From NCEH01 sp040049195 (lineage in GTDB: Bacteria; Pseudomonadota; Alphaproteobacteria; Rhizobiales; Xanthobacteraceae), in NCBI RefSeq assembly GCF_040049195.1, contig NZ_JBDZDL010000007.1: a DNA stretch of 64,000 bases; one strand, written 5' to 3'. Each line of letters opens with the position of its first letter. Positions within the stretch are counted from its first letter, which is position 1. The notes under the pieces are model-generated. The model did no database searches. It saw nothing but the letters and a program-made list of their open reading frames with translations, and was not told where the DNA came from. Below are positions 8,835-18,513 of this stretch, piece after piece. A program made the translations under genes and the position numbers.

Positions 8835-9992
8835 ATGGAACGCCGCTTCGGCTCTGGCGCTCGCCCCGCCCTCGCCCCCTCAGGGGCCAGGATGGAGCCC
8901 GGCGGATTCCGTGAGGCGCAAGGCATATCGACCGGCCCTGCCCCGCAGCCCGGCAGCCCCCTCCGCATTGCCCATGGCGAGGCGCGGCAGGCTGCGTGGC
9001 GCCTCGTGGCGGCCACAGCGGCGGCCCTCAGTCTCGCCAGTCTTGCCGTTCTCTTCCACCCCGCCAGCCTGTTTGCCGGCCTGTGCGCCGTTACTGTGGT
9101 CTACGCGGCCCTGCACGCCCGGCGCCTGCATCGCGCGCTCGACGCTGGCGAGCGCGCGGCGACGGCCCAAGTGCAAGCAGGTGCGCGCGCTGAACAGGCA
9201 GTCGCCGACGCACGGGCCGAAAACGCGGCCAAATCGCGCTTCCTCGCCGAGATGAGCCACGAATTGCGCACGCCGCTGAATGCCGTGCTCGGCTTCTCAG
9301 AAATGATGGCCCACGAGGTGCTCGGCCGCCATGCGGTTCCCACTTATGGCGACTACGCCCGCGATATCCATGCGTCCGGGCGCCATCTGCTGGCCCTCGC
9401 CGATGACATATTGGACGTTGCGCGGATCGAGACCGGCCACCGCACGCTGCTGGAAACGGCCGTCTCGCTGGACGCTCTAGCCCAGGATTGCACCCATATG
9501 ATGCGGCTCGCGGCCAATGCGAAGGCGATCCGCCTCAGCTGCATCGCGGCTTCACCCGCGCCGCGCCTGTGGGCGGATGAGCGCGCCCTGCGCCAGATCG
9601 CGCTCAACCTGCTCGCGAATGCGGTCAAGTTCACGCCGGTCGGCGGCGCGGTGGCGCTTCACGTGGGATTGACCGACGCGGGCACGCCCTTCTTCGCCGT
9701 GGAGGATACCGGCCCGGGCATCGGCGAAGCCGAGCTGCCGTTCGCCCTGGCCGCACGCCACCATGAGAGCCGGCTGGACCTGACCACCGGGCGCGGCGCC
9801 GGGCTCGGCCTCGCGATTGCGCGCGGCCTTGCCGCCCTGCACGGGGCGAGCCTGACGCTGGAGAAGCGGCCGAGCGGCGGCACACGGGCGCAGGTCACCT
9901 TCCCCACCGCGCGGACGTTGCCTGCGGCGGAAGCGGATCATGCGGACGCGGGCGCCGCCCGGCAGCCGCGCTTCGCACCGGCCGCCGAATAG
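8835..9992 (+). CDS. Orphan membrane sensor histidine kinase
   Basis: 385 residues. Two predicted membrane helices (about 56-74 and 78-94) are followed by a short coiled linker and a HisKA domain with the H box EMSHELRTPLNAVLGFSEM; the phospho-acceptor is His142. A HATPase_c domain follows with N box NLLANAVKF (Asn262), G1 DTGPGIG and G2 GRGAGLGLAIARGL. There is no PAS, HAMP or receiver domain. The region between H and N boxes resembles PleC/DivJ-type alphaproteobacterial kinases. No response regulator is adjacent, so its partner is elsewhere. An internal ATG at codon 20 is an alternative start. It converges on cobT with 7 bp between stop codons. Confidence 0.9.
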   Translation: MERRFGSGARPALAPSGARMEPGGFREAQGISTGPAPQPGSPLRIAHGEARQAAWRLVAATAAALSLASLAVLFHPASLFAGLCAVTVVYAALHARRLHRALDAGERAATAQVQAGARAEQAVADARAENAAKSRFLAEMSHELRTPLNAVLGFSEMMAHEVLGRHAVPTYGDYARDIHASGRHLLALADDILDVARIETGHRTLLETAVSLDALAQDCTHMMRLAANAKAIRLSCIAASPAPRLWADERALRQIALNLLANAVKFTPVGGAVALHVGLTDAGTPFFAVEDTGPGIGEAELPFALAARHHESRLDLTTGRGAGLGLAIARGLAALHGASLTLEKRPSGGTRAQVTFPTARTLPAAEADHADAGAARQPRFAPAAE

Positions 9993-9999
9993 GCCGCTC

Positions 10000-11025
10000 T
10001 CATTCCTTGTCGGAAACGCCCGCTTCGGCAAACGTCGCCATGCCGCGATGGCAGGCCACCGCCGCCTTGACGATGCCGACCGCCAGCGCGCCGCCCGAGC
10101 CTTCCCCGAGCCGCATCCCGAGGTCCAGCAACGGCTCGAGGCCAAGATTGTCCAGCAATTGGCGGTGCGCCCGCTCGGCCGAAACATGGCCCGCGAGACA
10201 ATGGTCGAGGGCGGTCGGGTCCATCGCGTGGAGCACGGCGGCAGCGGCCGTCACCACATAGCCGTCGAGGATCACCGGAACCTTCTCGTGGCGCGCGGAG
10301 ATGATGGCGCCCGCCATGGCGGCCAGCTCGCGCCCGCCGAGACGCCGCAGCACTTCCAGAGGGTCGCCCAGCGCGGCGCGGTGCAGCTCCACCGCCTCGC
10401 GCACCGCGTTGATCTTGCGGGCCAGCACCTCGCCCGACGCACCGGTGCCGGCGCCCACCCATTCCTCCGCCGTGTCGCCGTAGAGACCATGGCAGATGGC
10501 GGCCGCGACCGTGGTATTGCCGATGCCCATTTCGCCGAGGACCAGCACGTCCGCGCCGCCGGCGATCGCCTGCATCCCAAAGGCCATGGTGGCGGCACAG
10601 GCGCGCTCATCGAGAGCCGCTTCTTGCGTGATGTCGCCGGTTGGCAGGTCGAGCGCGAGATCGAATACCCGCAGCCCGGCATCGAAGGTGGCGCAGATCT
10701 GGTTCACCGCCGCCTTGCCCGCGGTGAAAGTGTCGAGCATCTGCTTGGTGACGGAATTGGGATAAGGCGAGACACCCCGCTCCGTCACGCCATGGGTGCC
10801 AGCGAACACCGCGACCATTGGCCGGTCCGCCGTGGGCATGGCCTTGCCTTGCCAGGCCGCGAGATGAGCGGCGATATCCTCCAGCCGCCCAAGGGCGCCG
10901 GGCGGCTTCACCAATTGGCTCTGCCGGTCCCGCGCGGCGGCGCGCGCCGCCTCGTCCGGACCCGGCAGAGTCGCGATCAGGTGGCGGATATCGTCGAAGG
11001 GAAGGCCAGTCTCGACAGCGTGCAT
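10000..11025 (-). CDS. cobT: Nicotinate-nucleotide--dimethylbenzimidazole phosphoribosyltransferase
   Basis: 341 residues. CobT/CobU family enzyme that makes alpha-ribazole phosphate, the lower ligand precursor of cobalamin, from nicotinate mononucleotide and DMB. Visible signatures: KPPGALGRLE near residue 40, FAGTHGVTERGVSPYP at about 74-89, GEMGIGNTT at 164-172, VGAGTGA at 190-196, and the C-terminal RLGEGSGGALA carrying the catalytic Glu308. Length matches the family. No other cob genes are present here; a B12-dependent enzyme (eutBC) is encoded 26 kb away. It lies 45 bp downstream of the RND pump gene on the same strand. Confidence 0.96.
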   Translation of the reverse strand: MHAVETGLPFDDIRHLIATLPGPDEAARAAARDRQSQLVKPPGALGRLEDIAAHLAAWQGKAMPTADRPMVAVFAGTHGVTERGVSPYPNSVTKQMLDTFTAGKAAVNQICATFDAGLRVFDLALDLPTGDITQEAALDERACAATMAFGMQAIAGGADVLVLGEMGIGNTTVAAAICHGLYGDTAEEWVGAGTGASGEVLARKINAVREAVELHRAALGDPLEVLRRLGGRELAAMAGAIISARHEKVPVILDGYVVTAAAAVLHAMDPTALDHCLAGHVSAERAHRQLLDNLGLEPLLDLGMRLGEGSGGALAVGIVKAAVACHRGMATFAEAGVSDKE

Positions 11026-11070
11026 GACGATCTCGATGGGAATGATGCGCGGCTTCTGCCGCGCACCTTT

Positions 11071-14000
11071 CTATTCCGCCGGCGCAGGATGGTCACCTGT
11101 CGGATGCGGGCCGGCGGGATGGTCGCCGGAACCGTCCTTGACCGGTTTGCGCCCGAGCGCGGCCAGCCAGCGTGCCGTCACGTAGAACACCGGCGTGAAG
11201 ATGAGGCCGAACAAGGTCACGCCGATCATGCCGGAGAACACCGCCGTGCCGAGCGCCTGGCGCAATTCCGCGCCGGCGCCGATCGCCCAAACCAGGGGCA
11301 CCACACCGAGGATGAAGGCGAGCGAGGTCATGACAATGGGGCGCAGGCGCAGCCGTGCGGCTTCCACCGCCGCCTCCTGGCGTCCGTGGCCCTGGTCCTC
11401 CAGCTGCTTGGCGAATTCGACGATCAGAATCGCGTTCTTCGCCGCCAAGCCGATCAGCACGATAAAGCCGACCTGGGTCAGGATGTTGTTGTCCTGACCC
11501 CGCAAAATCACGCCGAGGAGCGCCGCGACGAGGCACATGGGCACGATGAGGATGACCGCCAGTGGCAGGGTCAGGCTCTCATATTGCGCCGCCAGCACCA
11601 GGAACACGAACACCACGCCAAGAGCGAAGGCGAAGATGGCGGTGTTGCCGGCCCTTTGCTGCTGATAGGCGAGCGCCGTCCATTCATAGGAGAAGCCCTG
11701 CGGCAGAACCTGCGCCGCCAGCTTCTGCATGATGTCCATCGCCTGGCCCTGGGAATAGCCGGGCGCCGGACTGCCGTCGAGTTCCGCCGCCGGATACAGA
11801 TTGTAGCGCGGCACGCGATAGGGACCGGAAATGTCCGAGATGGTCGTGAACGAACCGAGCGGCACCGTGTCGCCCGCCGCATTGCGCACGCGGATGGCGA
11901 GGATGTCCTTCGGATCGAGGCGGTAGGGGGCGTCCGCCTGCACCTGCACGCGGAAGGTCCGCGAGAACAGGTTGAAGTCGTTCACATAGCTCGAGCCGAT
12001 ATAGGTCTGGAGCGCCGCGAACACATTGCCCACGTCCACCTGGAGCAATTGGGCCTTGGAGCGGTCGATGTCGAGATACATCTGCGGCGTCGAGGTCTCG
12101 AACAGCGAATAGACCTGCATCAGACCGGGGGTCTTCGCCGCAGCGCCCATCATGGCGTAAACCGCGCCCTGGAGCGCCGGATAACCGGCGCCGACCCGGT
12201 CCTCCACCATCATGCGGAAGCCGCCGGCATTGCCGATGCCGTTGACCGGCGGCGGCTGCACCACGATCAGCAAAGCTTCCTGGATCGAGGCGAGCTTGCG
12301 GAACAACTGGCCCTGCACCGCAGTCGCGGTGCGTGTGGGATCCCCGCCGCGCTCGGAGAACGGCTCCAGGATCACGAACATGGCGCCGGCATTGGGGGCG
12401 TTGGTGAAGGTCGCGCCCGAGAAGCCGGCGATGTTGATGATATGGCCGACGCCCGGGGTGCCGATGACCTGGTCCGCCGCCGCCTTCATCACCGCCTCGG
12501 TGCGCTGCATGGAGGCGCCGGGCGGCAATTGCACCGCGACGATCAGATAGCCGCGATCCTGCTGCGGGATGAAGCCCTGGGGCGTCGTTACGAACAGATA
12601 GCCGCCGAAGCCGACGATGCCCACATAGACGATCAGCACCAGCGCGACGATGCGCACCAGCCGCCGGGTCATCCAGGCATAGCCGTTGCCGAGGCTTTCG
12701 AACCCGCGGTTGAAGATGCGGAAGAAGCCCACCACCGGCCGCGCATACCACGCGACGGGCGCGCCCTCATGGGCGTGCGGCCGCAGCAGCAGCGCGCACA
12801 TGGCGGGCGAGAGTGTCAGCGAAACCAGCAGCGAGATCAGGGTCGACCCGGCGATGGTCAGCGCGAACTGGCGATAGAACTGGCCCGAGATGCCGGTGAT
12901 GAAGGCGGTGGGAATGAACACCGCCGAGAGCACCAGCGAAATCGCCACCAGCGCCCCGCCGACCTCGTCCATGGTCTTGTAGGCCGCATCGCGCGGACTG
13001 AGCCCCGCCTCGATATTGCGCTCCACGTTCTCCACCACGACGATCGCGTCGTCGACCACGATGCCGATGGCCAGCACCAGGCCGAACAGCGACAGATTGT
13101 TCAGCGAGAAGCCGAACAGCGTCATGACGAAGAAGGTGCCCACCAGCGAGATCGGGATCGCCAGGATCGGGATGATCGCCGCGCGCCAGGTCTGCAGGAA
13201 CAGGATCACCACCAGAACCACGAGCACCACGGCCTCGCCGATGGTGTGGATCACCGCCTCGACCGACTGCTGGATGAATTCGGTGGGGTTGTAATAGATC
13301 GCGTACTTCAGGCCCGAGGGCAGTTCCTTGCCCAGCTCCGCCATCTTCGCCACCACCGCATTGCCGGTGGACAGCGCGTTCGAGCCGGGGCGCTGGAACA
13401 CGCCGAGCGAGATCGCGACGTCGCGGTCGAGGAACGAGGTGGAGGAATAATCCTGCGCGGTGATCTCCACGCGCGCCACGTCCTTCAGCCGCACCAAGGC
13501 GGTGTTGGTCTGCTTGATGACCACATTGCCGAACTGGGTCGGATCGGACAGACGGCCGAGGGTCCGCACGGCGATCTGGAACGCGCGTTGCTCAGGCACG
13601 GGCGGCTGGTTCAGCACGCCCGAGGCCACCTGGACGTTCTGGGCCTGGAGCGCCGTGACCACGTCGCCCGCCGTGAGGTTCAGTTCCTGGAGCCGCGCGG
13701 GGTCGAGCCACACCTGCATGGCATAGTCGCGGGCGCCGAACACGGTGATCGAGCCAACGCCATCGATACGCGAGAGCACGTCCTTGATCTGGACGTTCGC
13801 CACATTGGAGATGAACAGCGGGTCACGCGAGCCGTCGGGCGAATAGAGGCTGACGACGAGCATCAGGTCGGGCGAGCTCTTCGCCGTCACGATGCCGATC
13901 TGCTGCACTTCCTGCGGCAGGCGCGGCTGGGCGATGGCCACGCGGTTCTGCACCTGCACCTGGGCGATGTCGAGATTGGTGCCGAGGTCGAAGGTGACCG

Positions 14001-14277
14001 AGATGGAGAAACGGCCGTCAGCGGACGAATTGGAGGAGACATAGAGCATGCCCTCCACGCCGTTGATCTGCTGCTCGATGGGCGTCACCACGGTCTCGGC
14101 CACAACCTCGGCGCTGGCGCCGGGATATTGGCCGGTCACGGTGATCACCGGAGGCGCGATTTCGGGATATTGGGCAACCGGCAGACGCAGGTAGGACACC
14201 GCGCCCAGGATCAACACGACCACCGAAACGACGGACGCGAAAATCGGTCGGTCGATAAAGAAATGGGAGAAGCGCAT
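11071..14277 (-). CDS. RND multidrug efflux pump, inner-membrane transporter (HAE1)
   Basis: 1068-residue AcrB/MexF-like proton antiporter. Starts MRFSHFFIDRPIFASVVSVV, the HAE1 N-terminus; large periplasmic loops follow TM1 and TM7. The TM4 motif GIVVDDAIVVVENVERN contains the proton-relay Asp409-Asp410. Further AcrB-like blocks (PVAQYPEIAPP, LSPAMCALLL, GLAAKNAILIVEFAKQL) are intact. It lies 12 bp downstream of the adaptor gene, so the two form an operon. No outer-membrane factor (TolC/OprM) gene and no TetR or other regulator are adjacent, so it probably uses a shared TolC. Drug range cannot be predicted. Confidence 0.96.
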   Translation of the reverse strand: MRFSHFFIDRPIFASVVSVVVLILGAVSYLRLPVAQYPEIAPPVITVTGQYPGASAEVVAETVVTPIEQQINGVEGMLYVSSNSSADGRFSISVTFDLGTNLDIAQVQVQNRVAIAQPRLPQEVQQIGIVTAKSSPDLMLVVSLYSPDGSRDPLFISNVANVQIKDVLSRIDGVGSITVFGARDYAMQVWLDPARLQELNLTAGDVVTALQAQNVQVASGVLNQPPVPEQRAFQIAVRTLGRLSDPTQFGNVVIKQTNTALVRLKDVARVEITAQDYSSTSFLDRDVAISLGVFQRPGSNALSTGNAVVAKMAELGKELPSGLKYAIYYNPTEFIQQSVEAVIHTIGEAVVLVVLVVILFLQTWRAAIIPILAIPISLVGTFFVMTLFGFSLNNLSLFGLVLAIGIVVDDAIVVVENVERNIEAGLSPRDAAYKTMDEVGGALVAISLVLSAVFIPTAFITGISGQFYRQFALTIAGSTLISLLVSLTLSPAMCALLLRPHAHEGAPVAWYARPVVGFFRIFNRGFESLGNGYAWMTRRLVRIVALVLIVYVGIVGFGGYLFVTTPQGFIPQQDRGYLIVAVQLPPGASMQRTEAVMKAAADQVIGTPGVGHIINIAGFSGATFTNAPNAGAMFVILEPFSERGGDPTRTATAVQGQLFRKLASIQEALLIVVQPPPVNGIGNAGGFRMMVEDRVGAGYPALQGAVYAMMGAAAKTPGLMQVYSLFETSTPQMYLDIDRSKAQLLQVDVGNVFAALQTYIGSSYVNDFNLFSRTFRVQVQADAPYRLDPKDILAIRVRNAAGDTVPLGSFTTISDISGPYRVPRYNLYPAAELDGSPAPGYSQGQAMDIMQKLAAQVLPQGFSYEWTALAYQQQRAGNTAIFAFALGVVFVFLVLAAQYESLTLPLAVILIVPMCLVAALLGVILRGQDNNILTQVGFIVLIGLAAKNAILIVEFAKQLEDQGHGRQEAAVEAARLRLRPIVMTSLAFILGVVPLVWAIGAGAELRQALGTAVFSGMIGVTLFGLIFTPVFYVTARWLAALGRKPVKDGSGDHPAGPHPTGDHPAPAE

Positions 14278-14289
14278 GGGGTCTTCTCC

Positions 14290-15480
14290 TCACTTCGCCG
14301 TGGCGGTGCTTGAACCTGAATTCGCAGCGGCAGGCGCGGCGCCGGTCGGGGCCGGCGCTTCCTGCGGCGTGACCTTCACGCCCGGACGCACCCGCATCAG
14401 CCCATTCACCACCACCAGATCCTCGGGCGCGAGGCCGGACTTGATCACCCGCGCATTGCCTTCCAGCTGGCCGATCACCACGAACTTCTGCTGGATCACA
14501 TTGTCGGGGCCGACCACGTACACGAACTTGCGCAACTGCTCGCTGCCGATGGCCGAGTCGGGCACCGTGAGCGCCTGATAGGGCGCGGAGGCGGGCAGCT
14601 GGATGCGCGCGAACATGCCGGGGCGGAACAGGTCGTTCTTATTCTCGAACAAGGCGCGGCCGCGGATCGTGCCGGTGGCGCGATCGACCACATTGTTCAG
14701 GAAGTCCATCTTGCCGACGTGCACGAAGTTTTTGTCGTCGATCAGCTTCAGCTTCACCGGTCCGCCGGTCAGTTCCTTGCCGTCGTTGAGGCGCTGGTAG
14801 CGCAGCAACGAGGCTTCGTCGAAGGTGAATTCGAAGCGGATCGGGTCGGTGGAGACGATGATCGCGAGCAGCGTGGGCGAGGCGCCGGCGCCGCCGAGCA
14901 CGTAATTGCCCACCGACACGCGGCGATCGCCGATGCGGCCGGCGACCGGGGCGCGCAGCTCGGTGAATTCCAGATCGAGCTTGGCCGAGGCGACGGCCGC
15001 TTCCTGCGCCTGCACGGTGGCGGCGGCGGTGCGCTCGGTCTGGGTGCGCTGGTCGAACGCCTGCTTGGAGATGGCGTTGGAATTCTTGTCCTGCAACAGC
15101 GTGCGGGCGCGTTCCAGATCGGTCTGGGCGAAATCAAGATTGGCCTTCGCCACCGCCAGATTGGCCTGGGCGGAATCGAGCGCGATCTTGAATGGCCGCT
15201 GGTCGATGGTGAATAGCAGGTCGCCTTCCTTCACCAATTGACCGTCGGTAAAGTGGATCTGGGACAGATAGCCAGAGACCCGCGCGTGCACATTCACCTC
15301 GTTGATGGCAACGAAGCGCCCGACATATTCGTCATAATCGGTGATGGTCTGGCTCTTGGCCTTCGCGACCGTCACGGCCGGCGGCGGTGGCGCGGCCTGC
15401 TGCTGCGGCTGGCTGCACCCCGCGAGAACGAAACCGGCAGAAAGAAGAGCGGCGAGCGGAAGGCGGGCCGATACGGACAT
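14290..15480 (-). CDS. RND efflux periplasmic adaptor (membrane fusion) lipoprotein
   Basis: 396 residues. Signal peptide of about 20 residues ending in a lipobox LAGC, so the mature protein is a lipoprotein. Then a flexible Gln/Pro stretch, the lipoyl half-motif GRFVAINEVNVHARVSGYL, an alpha-hairpin (about 100-175), the second half ELRAPVAGRIGDRRVSVGNYV, a beta-barrel and a membrane-proximal domain ending RVRPGVKVTP. ATG at 15480 is the start because it begins the signal; the frame's upstream extension has no support. It is the first gene of the operon with the RND transporter and links it to an outer-membrane channel. Confidence 0.95.
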   Translation of the reverse strand: MSVSARLPLAALLSAGFVLAGCSQPQQQAAPPPPAVTVAKAKSQTITDYDEYVGRFVAINEVNVHARVSGYLSQIHFTDGQLVKEGDLLFTIDQRPFKIALDSAQANLAVAKANLDFAQTDLERARTLLQDKNSNAISKQAFDQRTQTERTAAATVQAQEAAVASAKLDLEFTELRAPVAGRIGDRRVSVGNYVLGGAGASPTLLAIIVSTDPIRFEFTFDEASLLRYQRLNDGKELTGGPVKLKLIDDKNFVHVGKMDFLNNVVDRATGTIRGRALFENKNDLFRPGMFARIQLPASAPYQALTVPDSAIGSEQLRKFVYVVGPDNVIQQKFVVIGQLEGNARVIKSGLAPEDLVVVNGLMRVRPGVKVTPQEAPAPTGAAPAAANSGSSTATAK

Positions 15481-15620
15481 GAAAATCTGCTCCGACAGGC
15501 GCCACGCGCGGCGCCTCTTGATTGTCAGGGTAACGGGCGGCGCCTTCCGCAATCGACGAGCCACGTCACCAGCGAAGGTCGAATAGCACAGCAATGTGCG
15601 ATGCAAAACGCTTTAAAGCG

Positions 15621-17189
15621 TCAATCGCCCCGTCCGGCGGCCTCCAACGCGCCAGCCGCGCGCCTCCGGGCCAAACCCCGCAGGAACTTGCGACCCAGCA
15701 TTGCCCAAACGGAAAGCGCATAGGCGAGCCCCCCTGCGCCCACCACCAGCACAAAGATCACTTCCTCGCGAGCGAAGGTGAAGCTCGCCGTGAGCTTTGC
15801 CGCCAGCGGCCCCGCGCCCAGCAGCGCCGCGGCCAGCACCAGGCCGCATACGGCAAGCCGGACCAGATTGCCGGGCAAGGTTCCATCGCCCACGGGCAGC
15901 CCCCGCCGGTGGGCGAACCAGATCAGCAGGCCGAGATTGATCCAGCCGCCGAGCGCGGTGGCGAGGGCAAGCCCCACCTGGGCCAGCGTGCCCATAAGGG
16001 CGAACTTCAGCGCCACGTTGATGGCGACCGCCAGAAGGGCCGCCTTCATGGGCGTCGCCGTATCGCCGCGCGCGTGGAACGGGGCGATGAAGGCGCGCAC
16101 CACGACGAACGCCAGGAGGCCGATGCCGTAGGCCTGCAAGGTGGCGGCCGCTTCCGCCGCATCGCCGCGTGTGAACGCGCCGCGGGCGAACAGCGCCCGC
16201 ATGGTCAGATCGGGAATCAGCAGCGCGGCCACCACGAACGGCATCGCCAGCAGAACCGCCAATTCGATGGAGCGGGCCTGCGCGTGGGCGGCGCCCGCAT
16301 CATCGCCGCCGGCAAGCCGGCGCGACATCTCGGGCAGCAGCACGGTGCCGATGGCGATTCCCACCACGCCGATCGGCAATTGATTGATGCGGTCGGCATA
16401 ATAAAGAGCGGACAGCGCGCCGGTGGGCAGGAAGGTGGCGATGATCGTGTCGGCGAACAAGGCGATCTGCACCCCGGCAGACCCGATGATGGCGGGGCCG
16501 AGGGCCTTGAGGAACTGCCGCGTGCCCGGATCAAGACGCGGTCGCCCGAACCGCAGTCCGATGCCCGTGCGCTCGGCGTCCCAGCCCACCAGCACCACCT
16601 GTCCGATGCCGGAGAGCAGCACGCCCCAGGCCGCCGCGTGCCCGGCGGTGGGAAACGCCGCCGCGCTCAGCAGCGTGCCGACCATGCACACATTCAACAG
16701 GATGGGAGAGGCCGCCGCCATGGCGAAGCGGTCGGAGGCATTGAGCGCGCCGGAGATCAGCGTCGCCACCGAGATCAGCGCCAGATAGGGAAAGGTGATG
16801 CGCGTCAGCGTGATGGCGAGCGCGAACCGCTCGGGATCATCGGCAAGGCCGGGGGCCAGCAGGCCGACGAATTGCGGCGTGAAGGCCAGCGCTCCGGCCA
16901 GCAGCACGCCATGGACCAACGCCATGGCGGTGAGGATCTCATCGGCGAAGGCGCGCGCGCTGGCCACCCCGCTTTGCTCCTTCAGCCGGGCGTAGGTGGG
17001 CACGAAGGCGGCGTTGAACGCGCCCTCGGCGAAGATGGCGCGGAAATGGTTGGGCAGGCGAAAGGCGACCAGGAACGCGTCCGCCACCGGCCCCGCGCCC
17101 AGCACGGCGGCCATCACCACATCACGCACGAAGCCGGCGAGCCGCGAGAGCAGCGTCAGCCCGCCGACGGAAAGGATGTTGCGGAACAT
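15621..17189 (-). CDS. murJ: Lipid II flippase MurJ
   Basis: 522-residue, about 14-helix MATE-like inner-membrane protein of the MurJ/MviN family, which flips lipid II for peptidoglycan synthesis. N-terminus MFRNILSVGGLTLLSRLAGFVRDVVMAAVLGAGPVADAF and RLPNHFRAIFAEGAFNAAFVPTYAR are diagnostic, including the essential Arg residues in the early helices. Downstream blocks ILLNVCMVG, LYYADRINQLPIGVVGIAIGTVLLPEMSR and PFHARGDTATPMK also match. In many alphaproteobacteria murJ is followed by trpS; here it lies downstream of two sugar-modifying enzyme genes on the same strand. The gap to the aminotransferase gene is about 146 bp. Confidence 0.96.
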   Translation of the reverse strand: MFRNILSVGGLTLLSRLAGFVRDVVMAAVLGAGPVADAFLVAFRLPNHFRAIFAEGAFNAAFVPTYARLKEQSGVASARAFADEILTAMALVHGVLLAGALAFTPQFVGLLAPGLADDPERFALAITLTRITFPYLALISVATLISGALNASDRFAMAAASPILLNVCMVGTLLSAAAFPTAGHAAAWGVLLSGIGQVVLVGWDAERTGIGLRFGRPRLDPGTRQFLKALGPAIIGSAGVQIALFADTIIATFLPTGALSALYYADRINQLPIGVVGIAIGTVLLPEMSRRLAGGDDAGAAHAQARSIELAVLLAMPFVVAALLIPDLTMRALFARGAFTRGDAAEAAATLQAYGIGLLAFVVVRAFIAPFHARGDTATPMKAALLAVAINVALKFALMGTLAQVGLALATALGGWINLGLLIWFAHRRGLPVGDGTLPGNLVRLAVCGLVLAAALLGAGPLAAKLTASFTFAREEVIFVLVVGAGGLAYALSVWAMLGRKFLRGLARRRAAGALEAAGRGD

Positions 17190-17335
17190 GAAACGGCTTT
17201 TCGTGACAGACGGACGGATGCGCGCGAAACGCGCCGGGCCAGCCCGGCGCGCCGAATCGTGTGCGCAGCATAAGCGAAAGCCACCCGCTGCCCCACAGGC
17301 ATGGGCCCGGGGACCAGCGCCGCAAGGGCCGCCGG

Positions 17336-18490
17336 CTAGTCGGCGAGCGCCCGGCGCACGGCGGCGACGATGCGATCCTGCGTCGCCTCATCCAGGTAAG
17401 CGTGCATCGGCAGGCTGATGACTTCCTCGCACAGCGCTTCCGCCACGGGCAGAATCGCCGCCGCCGCCGGATAGGCGCCATAGGCCGGCTGGAGATGCAT
17501 GGGAATGCGATAATAGACGGCGGTGGGGATGCCTTCTGCCTTCAACGCATCGGCGAGCGCGTCGCGGCGGCCGGGCGCGAGGCGGATGGTGTATTGCGCC
17601 CATACCGACGTCGCGCGCGGATCGACGAACGGCACGGCCGCCACATCGGCAAGCAGCGCGTTGTAACGCGCGGCGACCTTTTCGCGCGCCGCGATCTCGT
17701 CCTCGAAGATCGCAAGCTTTTCCAGCAGCACCGCGGCCTGGATGGTATCGAGCCGCGCCGTCATGCCGATGCGCACATTCTGATATTTGTCCACGCCCTG
17801 CCCGTGCTCGCGCACGCTCTTGAGCACGGTGACGAGATCCGCGTCATCGGTGAAGATCGCGCCGCCATCGCCGTAGCAGCCGAGCGGCTTGGCCGGGAAG
17901 AAGGAGGTGGCGGCCGCATCGCCGATGCTGCCGGTGCGCTTGTTGTTCCAGGTGCCGCCGAAGCCCTGGGCCGTGTCGGCCAGCACCTTGAGCCCATGCC
18001 GCTCGGCGATGGGCAAAATCGCATCGTAATCCGCCGGCTGGCCGAACAGATCCACCGGGATCACCACCTTGGGGATCAGGCCGTATTCCTTCGCCGTTGC
18101 GATGGCCAGTTCCAGGCTCTCCGGGTCCATGTTGAAGGTGTCGTCCTTCACGTCCACGAACACCGGGGTCGCCCCGACCCACGGAACCACCTCGGCCGTC
18201 GCGCAGAAGGTGAAGGCCGGGCAGAACACGGCATCGCCCGCCTTCACGTCCCAGGCCATCAGCAGCAGAGCCAAGGCATCCGTGCCGCTGGAGCAGGCCA
18301 CGGCATATTTCGAGCCGGCGAACGCGGCGAGCCGCTCCTCCAGCAGGGCCACTTCGGGGCCATTGATGAAGCGGCAGGAATTCAGCACGCCTTGGACGGC
18401 CTGATCGATCTTCGTGCCGATGCGCTGGCGCTGGGCCGCGAGGTCAATGAATGGGATCGGTGCCATCTGTGCCTTCACATGAGACGTCAT
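17336..18490 (-). CDS. DegT/DnrJ/EryC1/StrS sugar aminotransferase
   Basis: 384-residue PLP-dependent aminotransferase of the family that aminates keto sugars for surface polysaccharides. Seen: substrate/PLP segment ACSSGTDALALLL at about 65-77, CPAFTFCATAE, IPVDLFGQPADYD, the ADTAQGFGG Asp that contacts the pyridine nitrogen, and the Schiff-base lysine in SFFPAKPLGCYGDGG (Lys201). ATG at 18490 follows AAGGAC; the longer frame overlaps the next gene. It lies 23 bp downstream of the Gfo/Idh/MocA gene, the order seen in WbpB-WbpE/WlbA-type UDP-2,3-diacetamido sugar pathways. The exact sugar is inference. Confidence 0.93.
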   Translation of the reverse strand: MTSHVKAQMAPIPFIDLAAQRQRIGTKIDQAVQGVLNSCRFINGPEVALLEERLAAFAGSKYAVACSSGTDALALLLMAWDVKAGDAVFCPAFTFCATAEVVPWVGATPVFVDVKDDTFNMDPESLELAIATAKEYGLIPKVVIPVDLFGQPADYDAILPIAERHGLKVLADTAQGFGGTWNNKRTGSIGDAAATSFFPAKPLGCYGDGGAIFTDDADLVTVLKSVREHGQGVDKYQNVRIGMTARLDTIQAAVLLEKLAIFEDEIAAREKVAARYNALLADVAAVPFVDPRATSVWAQYTIRLAPGRRDALADALKAEGIPTAVYYRIPMHLQPAYGAYPAAAAILPVAEALCEEVISLPMHAYLDEATQDRIVAAVRRALAD

Positions 18491-18513
18491 GATAAGTCCT
18501 TGAAAGGGGCCAT

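Noticed and set aside
9940..14313. A 1457-codon open frame on the plus strand
   Set aside because: It is the exact antisense of the RND pump and cobT. Composition is His/Arg/Gly-rich with no hydrophobic pattern or family motif; high-GC antisense shadow.
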